Part shown: positions 28,570 to 38,483 of the stretch, piece by piece
Layout of the letters: each line of letters opens with the position of its first letter
Numbering within the stretch: the stretch's first letter is position 1
Source: Leptospira perolatii
GTDB taxonomy: Bacteria; Spirochaetota; Leptospiria; Leptospirales; Leptospiraceae
Assembly: GCF_002811875.1 (NCBI RefSeq)
Contig: NZ_NPDZ01000014.1
Coordinates: 1-64,000, forward strand
DNA: 64,000 nt
Reading direction: 5' to 3'
The notes under the pieces: model-generated
Seen by the model: only the letters and a program-made list of their open reading frames with translations
What the model was told of the DNA's origin: nothing
Databases searched by the model: none
Translations under genes and position numbers: made by a program

Positions 28570-31314
28570 ATGATCGATTATCAGAATAGACGCATTAAGT
28601 TTCACGAATCTACTTCGCCGTGGATCAGATCTTTTTCTCTGGAATCAGTCAAATGTTTGATCGTTTGTCGCGGGCCAGTTAGAAAAGAAGCGATGGAGAT
28701 CTTTGATCTCCTCGGAATTAAGGAATACGGTATTTTACTCTCCGAAAAAGACTCGGTAGTGTATCCGATGTCCTTGGCTCCTGAACTTAGAGGATTTAGA
28801 TTCCCTTCGAATATTCATAGAGTTCCTGATTATATGGGTTCCGGTGCGGAAGAAAAAGCGGCGAGAATCAAGCAGATCATCTCGATCGCAAAAGATAATC
28901 ATTACACTCATATTTTTGCCGGTTACGGATTTATGGCCGAAGACGCCGAGTTTATCGAAGCGATCGAAAAGAGCGGGGTCACATTCATGGGACCTGCATC
29001 TTACGTAGCTCACCAAGCAGGCTCTAAGGACGAGGCCAAAAAGCTCGCTCGCCAGTTAAATGTATCCGTAACTCCCGGAGTGGAAAACATCTCCGCTCTT
29101 TGTTTGCTGAAGAAACATCCGGACCAAAAGGCGTTAGAATCTCTTTCCAAGGAGAAAGGATTAAACTTTACCTACGATTCTTCCAAAAGCCTTTCGGATA
29201 ACGCGGAAAAGTTGTTATACGCAGGTTACGATAAAATTGTAGAACTAGTTACAATTCCAGAATTGCAGGCGGAAGCAGAAGTCCAATGCACTCAGATCTG
29301 GCAAAAATTTCCTAGCAATCGAATCAGATTCAAATACGTCGGCGGTGGCGGTGGAAAAGGGCAACGTGTAGTTTCCAAGCCAGCAGACATCAAGGCCGCA
29401 GTCCAAGAAATTCTTTCTGAATCCAAGGTTACTGTTCCTGGTTCTAACAGAAACTTTTTGATCGAGTTGAATATCGAAAAAACCCGCCACAACGAAATAC
29501 AACTTATCGGAAATGGCGAATGGTCTCTGGCTTTAGGCGGTAGGGATTGCTCCGTGCAAATGCACGAGCAGAAATTGTTAGAAATCTCTCTCACCCAAGA
29601 GCTACTCAAAGAAGAGATTGAAAACGCCAGCAAAACCAATCCTAAGAAGGCAGAAATTCTAAAAGCGGATCTGAAAGTTCTCCAAGAGATGGAAGAACAA
29701 TCAGAGAGATTCGGAGAAGCAGTAAAGCTGAACAGCGTCTCCACCTTCGAATTGATTGTAGAGGGAACGAATCACTTCTTCATGGAGATGAATACTCGGA
29801 TCCAGGTAGAACACAGAGTTACAGAGATGGCTTATACTCTGAAATTCGTGAATCCGGAAAACAAGAGCGAATTCTTTATTCTAGATAGCTTGATCGAAGC
29901 GATGGCCCTGATTTCGGTTCACGGAAAAAGAGTGCCGAAGCCGGAAAGACAGGTTCGCCATGTTTCCGGTGCAGAAGTGCGTATCAATGCTACCAACAAA
30001 GCAATTCAACCTCACGCGGGAGGAATTATCCTAAATTGGTCCAAACCTCTTCCGGAAGAAATTAGAGACGACCAAGGAATTTCCATTCGAAATCCTGATA
30101 CTGGTTTGTTCGTGCACTACCGAGTCGCCGGAGCATACGATTCCAATATTGCGCTATTGATCACGTATGGCGAGTCCCGTGAAGATAATCTTCGTAGGCT
30201 AGGAAATATTCTAAGAAGAACTGAACTAAGAGGACAAGACCTTCAGACCAACCTAATTGTACATTACGGATTGATTAACTGGATTCTAGGAAAGGATCCA
30301 ATGTTCAAACCTTCAACTGCTTTCATGATTTCGTATCTCGCGGCTGTTGGAGCACTCGAAGGAATTTCCAAAGATGTAGATCTAGAAGTAGCTTGGGGAA
30401 AAACGATGGCGAAAACCCCTGCGGCAGGTCACAAGGTTTTATCTAGAAAACTTACTTTGATTACTAGGCCTCTCGCAGACCTGCTTTCAGACGCGCATCT
30501 GCTCGCAGGGTTCTTGGGTTACCATTTGAATCATTCATGGAAGGTCGAAAAGGGAAATGTGATTTGGCTCAAGAACCCGATCCACATTTTGAACGACCTT
30601 TACTATTACCTGAATATGGAAGGAGAACCCCACCAATCTCCTTCGGAAAAAATTTGGGACCATGACGATCAGATCCTGAAATCAGCGCTAGCATTCTACG
30701 CAGAGTTAGAAAAAAGAACTGGTATTACAGCTGAATCTAGCGAGTGGGATGCTTTCTTTAATCAAGCAAAGGCTCCAGCTGGTTTTGATGAAAAATTATG
30801 GACTGCTTCGAAAAGCGCCCACCTTGGATTCCAGATCGGATTGGATATGCTGAAACTCGTTCCGAATCTAGGAAACCAATCCGGGTTTTATGAACTAACA
30901 ATGGACGAGAACTTGGAGCCTGTGATTCCGGAAGTGTATCGCAAACCGGAAACCAGAGATCCTTTGATCAAGAATCTGGCTCCTTCTCCAAAAGCAAGCT
31001 CGGATGAAATTGTTGCTCCAATGGGTGGAATGTACTACTCGAAAGAGTCCCCAGATTTACCTCCGATGGTAAAAGAAGGAGATCATTTCAAAGTAGGGCA
31101 GCCTTTATTTATCGTCGAAGTAATGAAGATGTTTAATAAGGTTACCGCTCCATTCTCCGGTACGATTAAACAATCTCTGCTTCCGGATAGTGACGGAAAG
31201 ATCATCCAGAAAGGACAACCTATCTTTAAGATCGTTCCGGACGAAGTGATTAAAGTGGAATCTCCACAAGAAATTCAGGAAAGAAAAAATAAGATCACTA
31301 GCTCCGTACTGTAA
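28570..31314 (+). CDS. Acyl-CoA carboxylase, biotin carboxylase and biotin carrier (alpha) subunit
   Basis: 914 residues, about 240 longer than common alpha subunits. An N-terminal biotin carboxylase fold carries the ATP-grasp GGGGGKGQR loop (about 255-265) and FMEMNTRIQVEHRVTEM (near 405-420); a C-terminal biotinyl domain holds the EVMKM site with biotin-acceptor Lys853. The N-terminal lobe and the region between the two domains (about 620-820) are unlike the usual protein. It carboxylates biotin at the expense of ATP and acts with the upstream beta subunit. A hairpin follows the stop codon. Confidence 0.9.
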   Translation: MIDYQNRRIKFHESTSPWIRSFSLESVKCLIVCRGPVRKEAMEIFDLLGIKEYGILLSEKDSVVYPMSLAPELRGFRFPSNIHRVPDYMGSGAEEKAARIKQIISIAKDNHYTHIFAGYGFMAEDAEFIEAIEKSGVTFMGPASYVAHQAGSKDEAKKLARQLNVSVTPGVENISALCLLKKHPDQKALESLSKEKGLNFTYDSSKSLSDNAEKLLYAGYDKIVELVTIPELQAEAEVQCTQIWQKFPSNRIRFKYVGGGGGKGQRVVSKPADIKAAVQEILSESKVTVPGSNRNFLIELNIEKTRHNEIQLIGNGEWSLALGGRDCSVQMHEQKLLEISLTQELLKEEIENASKTNPKKAEILKADLKVLQEMEEQSERFGEAVKLNSVSTFELIVEGTNHFFMEMNTRIQVEHRVTEMAYTLKFVNPENKSEFFILDSLIEAMALISVHGKRVPKPERQVRHVSGAEVRINATNKAIQPHAGGIILNWSKPLPEEIRDDQGISIRNPDTGLFVHYRVAGAYDSNIALLITYGESREDNLRRLGNILRRTELRGQDLQTNLIVHYGLINWILGKDPMFKPSTAFMISYLAAVGALEGISKDVDLEVAWGKTMAKTPAAGHKVLSRKLTLITRPLADLLSDAHLLAGFLGYHLNHSWKVEKGNVIWLKNPIHILNDLYYYLNMEGEPHQSPSEKIWDHDDQILKSALAFYAELEKRTGITAESSEWDAFFNQAKAPAGFDEKLWTASKSAHLGFQIGLDMLKLVPNLGNQSGFYELTMDENLEPVIPEVYRKPETRDPLIKNLAPSPKASSDEIVAPMGGMYYSKESPDLPPMVKEGDHFKVGQPLFIVEVMKMFNKVTAPFSGTIKQSLLPDSDGKIIQKGQPIFKIVPDEVIKVESPQEIQERKNKITSSVL

Positions 31315-31335
31315 ACAGAAAGTTTGAAATGAAGT

Positions 31336-31359
31336 CTCGAGCCGCGGTGTGGGCTCGAG
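31336..31359 (+). other. Strong hairpin after the carboxylase operon
   Basis: CTCGAGCC (31336-31343) pairs perfectly with GGCTCGAG (31352-31359) over an eight-base loop. No T run follows, so it is not a standard terminator; it may stabilise the mRNA end. Confidence 0.5.
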
Positions 31360-31397
31360 GCGAATCTGTGGCCCGGGGCGAATACGGTGACTCGAAG

Positions 31398-31757
31398 CTA
31401 ATACGGTGCCAACTCGTTCTTAGAAAGTTTGATCACGTCCCGAAAATACCCGATCAGTCCGAATAGGTTAAAATACTCCAAAAGCGCAGGGGAGTGGTTG
31501 GAAAGGACAAGGCTCCAGCCTTTTCTGTAGGATTGTTTTTTCAGAACGATCAATGATTGTATAAAAGAAGAATCTACCTTTCGAACGCTAGCTAGATCTA
31601 TTTCAATCCGCGAAGGAGAACTAGCCAGAACTGAGGAGAGTACGCTCTTCCATTCCGATTTCAGGCATTCCGACGCATCTCCCTCGAGAATAATTTTATA
31701 AGCTACTGTATTCGAAATTCCATTAGAACTTGTGAAACTAAAAATTTGAATCTCCAT
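31398..31757 (-). CDS. Orphan STAS-domain protein
   Basis: 119 residues with the STAS pattern: an N-terminal strand pair, then IEIDLASVRKVDSSFIQSLIVL with a candidate phosphoserine at 64, then alternating helix and strand. It has no kinase or phosphatase neighbour on its own strand, but the partner-switching genes lie 5 kb away at 23685-26791, so cross-talk is possible. Compared with the 26462 protein the loop has Phe where Gly is usual (SSF versus SAG). Confidence 0.75.
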   Translation of the reverse strand: MEIQIFSFTSSNGISNTVAYKIILEGDASECLKSEWKSVLSSVLASSPSRIEIDLASVRKVDSSFIQSLIVLKKQSYRKGWSLVLSNHSPALLEYFNLFGLIGYFRDVIKLSKNELAPY

Positions 31758-32049
31758 AGTCGCTTCGCCTCTTCTTCATTCTATCTAAACTTTATTTTTC
31801 ACGGGTATTCAGATAACATGACAACTCTGAGTCCATTTGTGTCCATTTGACTCAATTCTGGAACTATTTGACAAAGATTCTACATTATCCCTGGGTTCGT
31901 CAACGGAAAGAGGAAAAAGCACTGGAAAATCTGGAAAATTCGAAATGAAGCACCGAGAGGGACATAAAACGAATCGTATATTCAAAGTTATTAATGGAAA
32001 TCGAATGGAGAGGCGTTTTGCTCAATCGGCAAAAGCTAAAATATGTCTT

Positions 32050-32988
32050 CTAACTAAGGAGCTTTGCAGGAAGTTTAAAATTCATAGAGTCCTCCCTTGA
32101 ACCTGGAAATAACTCTACACTGGCATTTGGGTAAAACTGCATTAGCTTTCCGATAATCTCGTCCACAAGGATCTGGGGAGTAGATGCGCCTGCAGTAATT
32201 CCTAATATGCTAATTTTATGATCTTCTATATATTCTTTGCTCAGATCGTCCGCCGAGGTTACTTTAAAAGAATTCAGCCTATTTTTGCGTGCCAGTTGTA
32301 ATAAACGAAGAGAATTAGAGCTGTTATCCGCTCCGATCACTAGCATCGCATCGATTGCATCCATCATTTGAGCTACCGCTTCTTGGCGTTCGGTAGTCGC
32401 ATAACAAATATCGTCTTTTGCGGGGTGTTCTACCGTAGGGAACATTTCCGCTATCTTTTCCACGATCAACTTTGTATCGGCCACTGAAAGTGTGGTCTGC
32501 ATAAGGTAGGTGATCGGTTCGTCGGATTTGATGACTCCTGCCAGTTTTTCTACGTCTTCTGGGGATTCCACGAGGAACATTTTAGCTTCTCCCATGGTTC
32601 CAATCGCTTCGTCATGTCCCTGGTGACCGATGTAGATGATTTGGTAGGAGTCCTTGTACTTTCTAGCCTTACGGTGGACACGAGTCACCAGAGGGCAGGT
32701 AGCGTCTCCGATCTTCATGTTTCTCTGTTTTGCGTTTTCCACGACTGAGGGAGAAACACCGTGAGCTGAAAAGATCACAGTGGCACCATCGGGGGCTTCA
32801 TCCAGTTCGTTGATGAACTTGATCCCTCTTTTCTTCATATCTTCTACCACGCGACGATTGTGAACAATTTCCTTACGGACATAGATTTGCCCGGGAGTTT
32901 GGGCTTGTACCTGTTCTACGTAAGAAATTGCGTATTTTACGCCGGCACAGAAGCCTCGGGGATTTGCCAGGTAGATTTTCTGAAGCAT
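32050..32988 (-). CDS. ispH: 4-hydroxy-3-methylbut-2-enyl diphosphate reductase
   Basis: 312 residues. Last enzyme of the MEP isoprenoid pathway, making IPP and DMAPP with a [4Fe-4S] cluster. The three cluster cysteines are seen: RGFCAGV (Cys14), the TCPLV segment, and DDICYATTERQEAV. Substrate residues in AHGVSP and GHQGHDE are in place, and SSNS near the C terminus fits. Length is typical. It is monocistronic and divergent from the first flagellin gene. Confidence 0.96.
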   Translation of the reverse strand: MLQKIYLANPRGFCAGVKYAISYVEQVQAQTPGQIYVRKEIVHNRRVVEDMKKRGIKFINELDEAPDGATVIFSAHGVSPSVVENAKQRNMKIGDATCPLVTRVHRKARKYKDSYQIIYIGHQGHDEAIGTMGEAKMFLVESPEDVEKLAGVIKSDEPITYLMQTTLSVADTKLIVEKIAEMFPTVEHPAKDDICYATTERQEAVAQMMDAIDAMLVIGADNSSNSLRLLQLARKNRLNSFKVTSADDLSKEYIEDHKISILGITAGASTPQILVDEIIGKLMQFYPNASVELFPGSREDSMNFKLPAKLLS

Positions 32989-33170
32989 GCTCTATTGGTA
33001 TGGAACTGCGGGTTTCGATTTTTTAGCATTCCTTTTTTGGCCGAAAATCCGTTTCGATTTACCGGTATAAAAAGCGACATATCCGCTCACCGAGGGAAGC
33101 TTTCTTTTATCCATCTCTCTCTGAAAAAGTATCTCTTCCTATTTTCCGAACTTCCCGATTTTGAATGTGA

Positions 33171-33190
33171 AGAGGTCAAGGAAGACCTCT
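33171..33190 (+). promoter_or_regulatory. CsrA-type hairpin in the first flagellin leader
   Basis: AGAGGTC (33171-33177) pairs perfectly with GACCTCT (33184-33190) around the hexaloop AAGGAA, which holds an A-N-G-G-A core. It lies 52 bases before the flaB start. A second A-N-G-G-A lies in the Shine-Dalgarno sequence at 33230-33236. No CsrA gene is visible in this window. Confidence 0.55.
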
Positions 33191-33202
33191 AAGAAAATCA
33201 CG

Positions 33203-33219
33203 CCCCCAATTTTTGGGGG
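33203..33219 (+). promoter_or_regulatory. C5/G5 leader hairpin of the first flagellin gene
   Basis: CCCCCAA (33203-33209) pairs perfectly with TTGGGGG (33213-33219) around TTT, between the upstream hairpin and the ribosome site. It has no T run. It could stabilise the mRNA or bring the two A-N-G-G-A sites close together. Confidence 0.55.
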
Positions 33220-33242
33220 ATTCGGATTCAAGGAGGAACCGA

Positions 33243-34091
<849 letters not shown>

Positions 34092-34102
34092 TTTCTTAGC
34101 AT

Positions 34103-34136
34103 CCTTACCGATTCCTAAATTTTGGAATCGGTAAGG
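34103..34136 (+). other. Perfect 13-bp hairpin without T run, 3' of flaB
   Basis: CCTTACCGATTCC (34103-34115) pairs with GGAATCGGTAAGG (34124-34136) across an eight-base loop. GGAG rather than T follows. Its position, 12 bases after the flaB stop, suits an mRNA-stabilising 3' structure. Confidence 0.6.
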
Positions 34137-34216
34137 GGAGTATTGCAACGCGAATGTAGGTTCTTTCGACGGGAACTGAAGGATTTATATTTATTATAAA
34201 TCGCCGTACGACTCTG

Positions 34217-34254
34217 AAGCCTAAGGTTCTCCAGAACTTTTAGGCTTTTTTTTC
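34217..34254 (+). terminator. Rho-independent terminator after flaB
   Basis: AAGCCTAA (34217-34224) pairs with TTAGGCTT (34240-34247), with inner GTTCT/AGAAC pairing, followed by a T-rich run to 34253. Confidence 0.85.
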
Positions 34255-34410
34255 TTCCGAAATTTATCCAGATTGTAATCTTCAGTGAGCAATTTCGCTT
34301 TTTCTAAATCACTCCGTTTTACATTGGTCAATTAATCCTTGAATCGTCAGGAGCATCTTCGAGAGCCTAACGATGCAATATATTTTTTAATTCATGGTCC
34401 GGAGATTGAA

Positions 34411-36075
34411 GTGCTACAGAATTCTAAAAAAGCATATCTACTTATTATAATATACTCTGCTTTTCTGTTGCTTGGTCTGGGAGCATTTCCATTGATCGAC
34501 TGGGATGAAAATATCTACGGAACCGCATCTAAAGAAATGTTCTTTTCGGGAAATTATTTCCGTACTACTGTCAACGGTCAGTTGTTTATAGAAAAACCTC
34601 CTCTCTACTTTTGGCTGGCGAATTTGGCCTACGAAATTTTCGGAATCAATGAATTCGCTACTAGGATTCCCTCCGTTCTAAGCGCTGTCATTTCGTTTGC
34701 AGCATTGGTCCTTTTTGGAAAAAAGCATTTTGGCCTCAAATTCGGTTTGATCTGGGCGCTAATCTATTCCTCTTCATTGCTGCCTTTGGTTCTCGCGAGG
34801 ACCGCTTATATCGATCACTTATTCAATACTTTCATACTATTAGGTTTTTTATCTCTCTTTGAATATGATTTCGAATTCCCGGAAGGAGGGAAGGAGGCCA
34901 GAAGATGGTTAGTTGCCGCTGGATTCTTCACTGCACTGGCAGTACTCGCCAAAGGGCCTCTTGGCCTAGTGATGCCTGTTATTTCGGTGTTCGGAATGAG
35001 GTTACTTGGAAAAAGATTTCGGATTCCGATTGTGGATCTTCTACTGTTCGCCATTTCCTTTCTAAGCTTTGTCTCTATTTACTATCTCACAAATTATTTG
35101 CTGTACGGGAAGGAGTTCCTTCTTGGATTCATCGATTTCCAGAATAAACTACTGACCAAATCTTTGGAATCACATACGGGTCCTTGGTTTTATCACTTGA
35201 TTGTAGTCATTTTTGGATTTTTTCCCTGGACTCCGTTCTTAGTTTATTATTTTAGCAAACAAGTTAGATCAAAAATCTTCGAGATTGGAACAGAGGAGGG
35301 GACAAAAAATCCAGCACAGAGGTTAGCCTTCGGCATGGCCACATGGGCTGCCTTTGTATTCTTGGTTTTTTCGTTTGTGCAAACCAAACTTCCACATTAT
35401 TCTGCCTCGGTTTACTTTCCTCTTTCGTTTTTCACGGCAATTCTTGTGTATCGTTTCGGAGAAGAGTTCCTACAAGAAAGAAAACTTCGATTTGCACTTT
35501 CATTGGGGGCAATTGTTATCGGGGGCCTCTTTGCTTCGATTCCGTTTTTCGCAGGATATTTGCACCAATCGATTCCTGATTTTACAGGGAACTTTCCGCA
35601 CTTTAACTTCTATGATTCGATTCCGGGTATTTTGTTAGGAGTCGGGATTTCACTTGTCTGCATTCTATTTGTAAAAACCAAGAAAAGCGATCTAGTCACA
35701 AGGTTTATCTTACCAACCTGGGCAGTCCTTCAGATTTTCCTCGTATCTCTGTCAGTGACGGCAGTGCCCAAAATCATAGACTTGCTTCAGAGCAAAACAT
35801 TACGATTATTTGATACTGCCATTTCTCAAAATGGGAAGGTTATATTTTACAAATATTTGTCCTTTTATCCGATGTTCTACCGGAAAGAAAAAATTCATAT
35901 TATAGGAAGCTATAAGTTCCAAGACGAATCAGAACTTTTGAAAAAAAGAGAACTCGAAAATACATTTATCCTCTGTAACCGAAACAGTTTGTTAGAGCTA
36001 CAATTAATCTATCCAAATCGAAAATTCGAAACGATCTCACAAGAAGGGGATCTGATTCTATTAAGGGTGGACTGA
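34411..36075 (+). CDS. ArnT/PMT-like membrane glycosyltransferase (GT39 family type)
   Basis: 554 residues from GTG 34411, which has GGAG 6 bases before it; an in-frame TTG at 34339 would add 24 non-hydrophobic residues without a ribosome site. About 12 membrane segments and a C-terminal soluble tail. The first periplasmic loop has the DWDENIYG and E(K)PPLYFWL segments typical of polyprenyl-phosphate-sugar-dependent transferases such as ArnT and PMT. It would move a sugar from a lipid carrier to lipid A, a glycolipid or a protein. A polyprenyl-phosphate GT2 enzyme is encoded convergently downstream. Confidence 0.85.
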   Translation: MLQNSKKAYLLIIIYSAFLLLGLGAFPLIDWDENIYGTASKEMFFSGNYFRTTVNGQLFIEKPPLYFWLANLAYEIFGINEFATRIPSVLSAVISFAALVLFGKKHFGLKFGLIWALIYSSSLLPLVLARTAYIDHLFNTFILLGFLSLFEYDFEFPEGGKEARRWLVAAGFFTALAVLAKGPLGLVMPVISVFGMRLLGKRFRIPIVDLLLFAISFLSFVSIYYLTNYLLYGKEFLLGFIDFQNKLLTKSLESHTGPWFYHLIVVIFGFFPWTPFLVYYFSKQVRSKIFEIGTEEGTKNPAQRLAFGMATWAAFVFLVFSFVQTKLPHYSASVYFPLSFFTAILVYRFGEEFLQERKLRFALSLGAIVIGGLFASIPFFAGYLHQSIPDFTGNFPHFNFYDSIPGILLGVGISLVCILFVKTKKSDLVTRFILPTWAVLQIFLVSLSVTAVPKIIDLLQSKTLRLFDTAISQNGKVIFYKYLSFYPMFYRKEKIHIIGSYKFQDESELLKKRELENTFILCNRNSLLELQLIYPNRKFETISQEGDLILLRVD

Positions 36076-36162
36076 AGTTTAATTTGCGTCCAGTTTTCTC
36101 TATTTAGACAATATTTTTAGTCTATTAGCATTTCCTGAAGAACCTGCTCTATAGTAGCTGAA

Positions 36163-37107
36163 TTAGAACTTCTCTTTTAGAAGCTGCAACTCAAAGTTAA
36201 ACCTTTGTATCTTTGCTACAGTGTGCAGAATTAATCCTATAGAAAAGCATAATATAGAAACAACCATAAGACCTACCGCCAGCACTGCTAAAGGCACGTG
36301 ATACACGTATCTATACTGTATGTAATCTAAAATAGACGGGATTCCGGAAAGAATGGAAGCGACAAAGGCCAAACCAGAAAGAAATCCGAAAAAATGCATA
36401 GGCTTGTAATCTTTAAAAATCCAGAATATAGTATTTAGGACTCTGTACCCATCTCTAAGAGTTCTCAGTTTAGAAAAACTACCAGCAGGCCTGTCCTTGT
36501 AAGAAATCGGAATTTCTCGAATCAAAAATCTCTTATCAAGAGCATGCAAGGTCATCTCTATTTCTAGTTCAAATCCAGAAGATAGTACAGGATAATTTTT
36601 TACGAATTTGCGAGAAAAGACTCTATAACCGCTAAGCACATCTCTAAGTTTTACATCGAATAGAAAGTTGATCAGTTTCTTTACGAGATTATTCCCGGTA
36701 GAATGGAGCAGTCTTTTGTTTTCCTTCCCGTAGATTCCTTGGCTCAGGCGATCGCCCACAACCATATCCAAAGATTCCTTCTCCAACATCTCAATCAAAT
36801 TGTGAACTTCACTAGCTGGGTAAGTAGTATCAGCGTCAGAAAGAATGTATAAATCCGCATCAAGCTCGGCAAATGCCCTGCGAACTGCATTTGCCTTTCC
36901 CTGCCTGTATTCAGTAATCACCCTGCCTTGGACAGAGTGCTTTTGAATAGATTCCAGACCGATCCGCTTTGTATGATCACTGGAATTATTGTCTATGATC
37001 AGGAATTCCGCTTTGGGTAACTCTTTACCAAAAGCGGCTATCGTGTCCTCTAATGTAGATTCTTCATTATAAGCTGGTAGGATAACAGCGATCTTCTTGT
37101 CTTTCAT
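36163..37107 (-). CDS. Family 2 glycosyltransferase with two C-terminal membrane segments (DPM/GtrB type)
   Basis: 314 residues. N-terminal GT-A fold: AVILPAYNEESTL near residues 7-19, then DNNSSD and the catalytic-site DADTTYP, with a later GSFSKL segment typical of polyprenyl-phosphate sugar synthases. Two hydrophobic segments close the protein (about 235-255 and 265-295). Expected product is a polyprenyl-phosphate-linked sugar, the kind of donor used by the neighbouring GT39-like enzyme. Convergent with that gene and divergent from the PHP-like gene. Confidence 0.88.
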   Translation of the reverse strand: MKDKKIAVILPAYNEESTLEDTIAAFGKELPKAEFLIIDNNSSDHTKRIGLESIQKHSVQGRVITEYRQGKANAVRRAFAELDADLYILSDADTTYPASEVHNLIEMLEKESLDMVVGDRLSQGIYGKENKRLLHSTGNNLVKKLINFLFDVKLRDVLSGYRVFSRKFVKNYPVLSSGFELEIEMTLHALDKRFLIREIPISYKDRPAGSFSKLRTLRDGYRVLNTIFWIFKDYKPMHFFGFLSGLAFVASILSGIPSILDYIQYRYVYHVPLAVLAVGLMVVSILCFSIGLILHTVAKIQRFNFELQLLKEKF

Positions 37108-37335
37108 ATAAACTCACGTGAGCAATTCACATTTTTGTAATAATTGTAAAGAGTGAAAAAAATATTTTATCTTCTAACGATCACCAAAAGCCGGGAGTCG
37201 AATTATCTGCAAGAATCTTTTATTTTTTGTAATTAGGACTTTAAATTTACTCGATCCCAAACTTCCTTCATAAACGCTGTAATCAAAATGAAGTTGTTTC
37301 GTGATTCGACAGAAATGAAACTTTGGTAGAACGAG

Positions 37336-38436
37336 ATGAAAGTGTGGCTTAAGAGGCTTATATATTTTACCGGGGGGCTTTTTGCTCTACTTGTTTCATT
37401 TAATATCTGGACCTTAATCTTTCTCAGGTCAGATCTGGCTTCTAATCAATCTGATGGTTCTATACAAAAAAACCGAATATACAATCCGTACGAATCTTCT
37501 ACAAAACTGAAATGGGTGAAAGCTGCCTTGCATATTCATACGGATGCCGCATGGTTCACTCCCGGAAGAAACACTCCAGAAGAAATCCAAAAGGTATATT
37601 CTAAATTTGGATACAAGCTCATCGGTTTTACTGACTACGAAACTGTTACAAAATCCAAGGAAAAGGTCATTGCCCAGCTTCCTGGTTACGAATGGGGCAG
37701 GAATTTTAGAAAAAGACACTTAATGATCCTGGGTACCGAGACCCCGGATCACGATTTCTTTCCTTTATATGCGAATCCCGAAAATGTACAGTGGGAAATC
37801 GATCGACAACAAAAACTGGGAAACTTTATCACAATCAATCATCCTCAATTGAACGAAAGTTTTCCCTTGGAAATTGTACAAAAACTTTCGGGGTATGACG
37901 CCATCGAAGTATTCTCTCCATTCGGAGATATACCCGCATTCTGGGATCGACTGCTGAGCGCCGGACTTCCTTCCTTTTGTATGGCCAGTGACGATTTACA
38001 CTACTTACCAAAAGAAGAGTTTCGTAAAATTCAAAGGGCAGGATTGCCTAGCTTTCAGCAACTTACTTCTCTCCTGTATGGGCAAGAAGGAGAGTCGCTT
38101 ACTAGGTTCATTCTTTTGAATACCGATTCACTGGAAACAGAGGATGTAGTTCGCGCTTTAAAGTCTGGAAATTATGCCTGTGTTCGAAAGATGGAAAGGT
38201 CGTTGGAAGATCCTGTTCTTGGAAGTTTTGGGATTAAGGATAAAAAGATCGTATACTTTTCGTTCGGTGATCTAGCAATGCAAGTGGACTTTATTGGAGC
38301 CAATGGAGTGATCTTGCAAAGGCTCTCTGGAGTAAGAGAAGGTAATTACGAATTCAGAAATGATGATACTTTCGTGAGAATCCAGGCCTACTTTCCGACT
38401 GCTGTTGTTTTGAGCAATCCCTTCTATCCGAAGTGA
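37336..38436 (+). CDS. Membrane-anchored PHP-like phosphoesterase
   Basis: 366 residues. One hydrophobic N-terminal segment (about 10-30) suggests an anchor with the catalytic part outside the cytoplasm. PHP features: LHIHTD with His66 and His68, NHP (motif III) and ASDDLH near the centre. The usual T-D-H of motif II reads TDYE, so one metal ligand is changed to Tyr. PHP proteins hydrolyse phosphate esters; the substrate here is unknown. It may be linked to the adjacent glycosyltransferases. Confidence 0.72.
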   Translation: MKVWLKRLIYFTGGLFALLVSFNIWTLIFLRSDLASNQSDGSIQKNRIYNPYESSTKLKWVKAALHIHTDAAWFTPGRNTPEEIQKVYSKFGYKLIGFTDYETVTKSKEKVIAQLPGYEWGRNFRKRHLMILGTETPDHDFFPLYANPENVQWEIDRQQKLGNFITINHPQLNESFPLEIVQKLSGYDAIEVFSPFGDIPAFWDRLLSAGLPSFCMASDDLHYLPKEEFRKIQRAGLPSFQQLTSLLYGQEGESLTRFILLNTDSLETEDVVRALKSGNYACVRKMERSLEDPVLGSFGIKDKKIVYFSFGDLAMQVDFIGANGVILQRLSGVREGNYEFRNDDTFVRIQAYFPTAVVLSNPFYPK

Positions 38437-38468
38437 ATCTAATCAGACAGCTATGAATCCTTTCTAAC

Positions 38469-38482
38469 TTGATTTAAATCAA
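38469..38482. promoter_or_regulatory. FNR/CRP-family box
   Basis: TTGATTTAAATCAA is a perfect match to the TTGAT-N4-ATCAA consensus of FNR-type regulators. It ends 1 base before a consensus -35 (TTGACA at 38484-38489). With a -10 near 38506-38514 its centre would be near -41.5, the class II activator position. Confidence 0.6.
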
Positions 38483-38483
38483 A

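Larger units (their letters stand above)
34092..34410 (+). other. Intergenic region after flaB
   Basis: 319 bases between flaB and the glycosyltransferase start chosen here. It contains a perfect 13-bp hairpin (34103-34136), a strong terminator (34217-34254) and, just before 34411, the ribosome site CGGAG. Nothing else coding is visible. Confidence 0.7.

Noticed and set aside
31837..32100. 87-codon open frame between the STAS gene and ispH
   Set aside because: Overlaps the ispH 3' end on the other strand and has no ribosome site or recognisable pattern.
34103..34136. Perfect 13-bp hairpin as the flaB terminator
   Set aside because: No T run; the real terminator is at 34217-34254.
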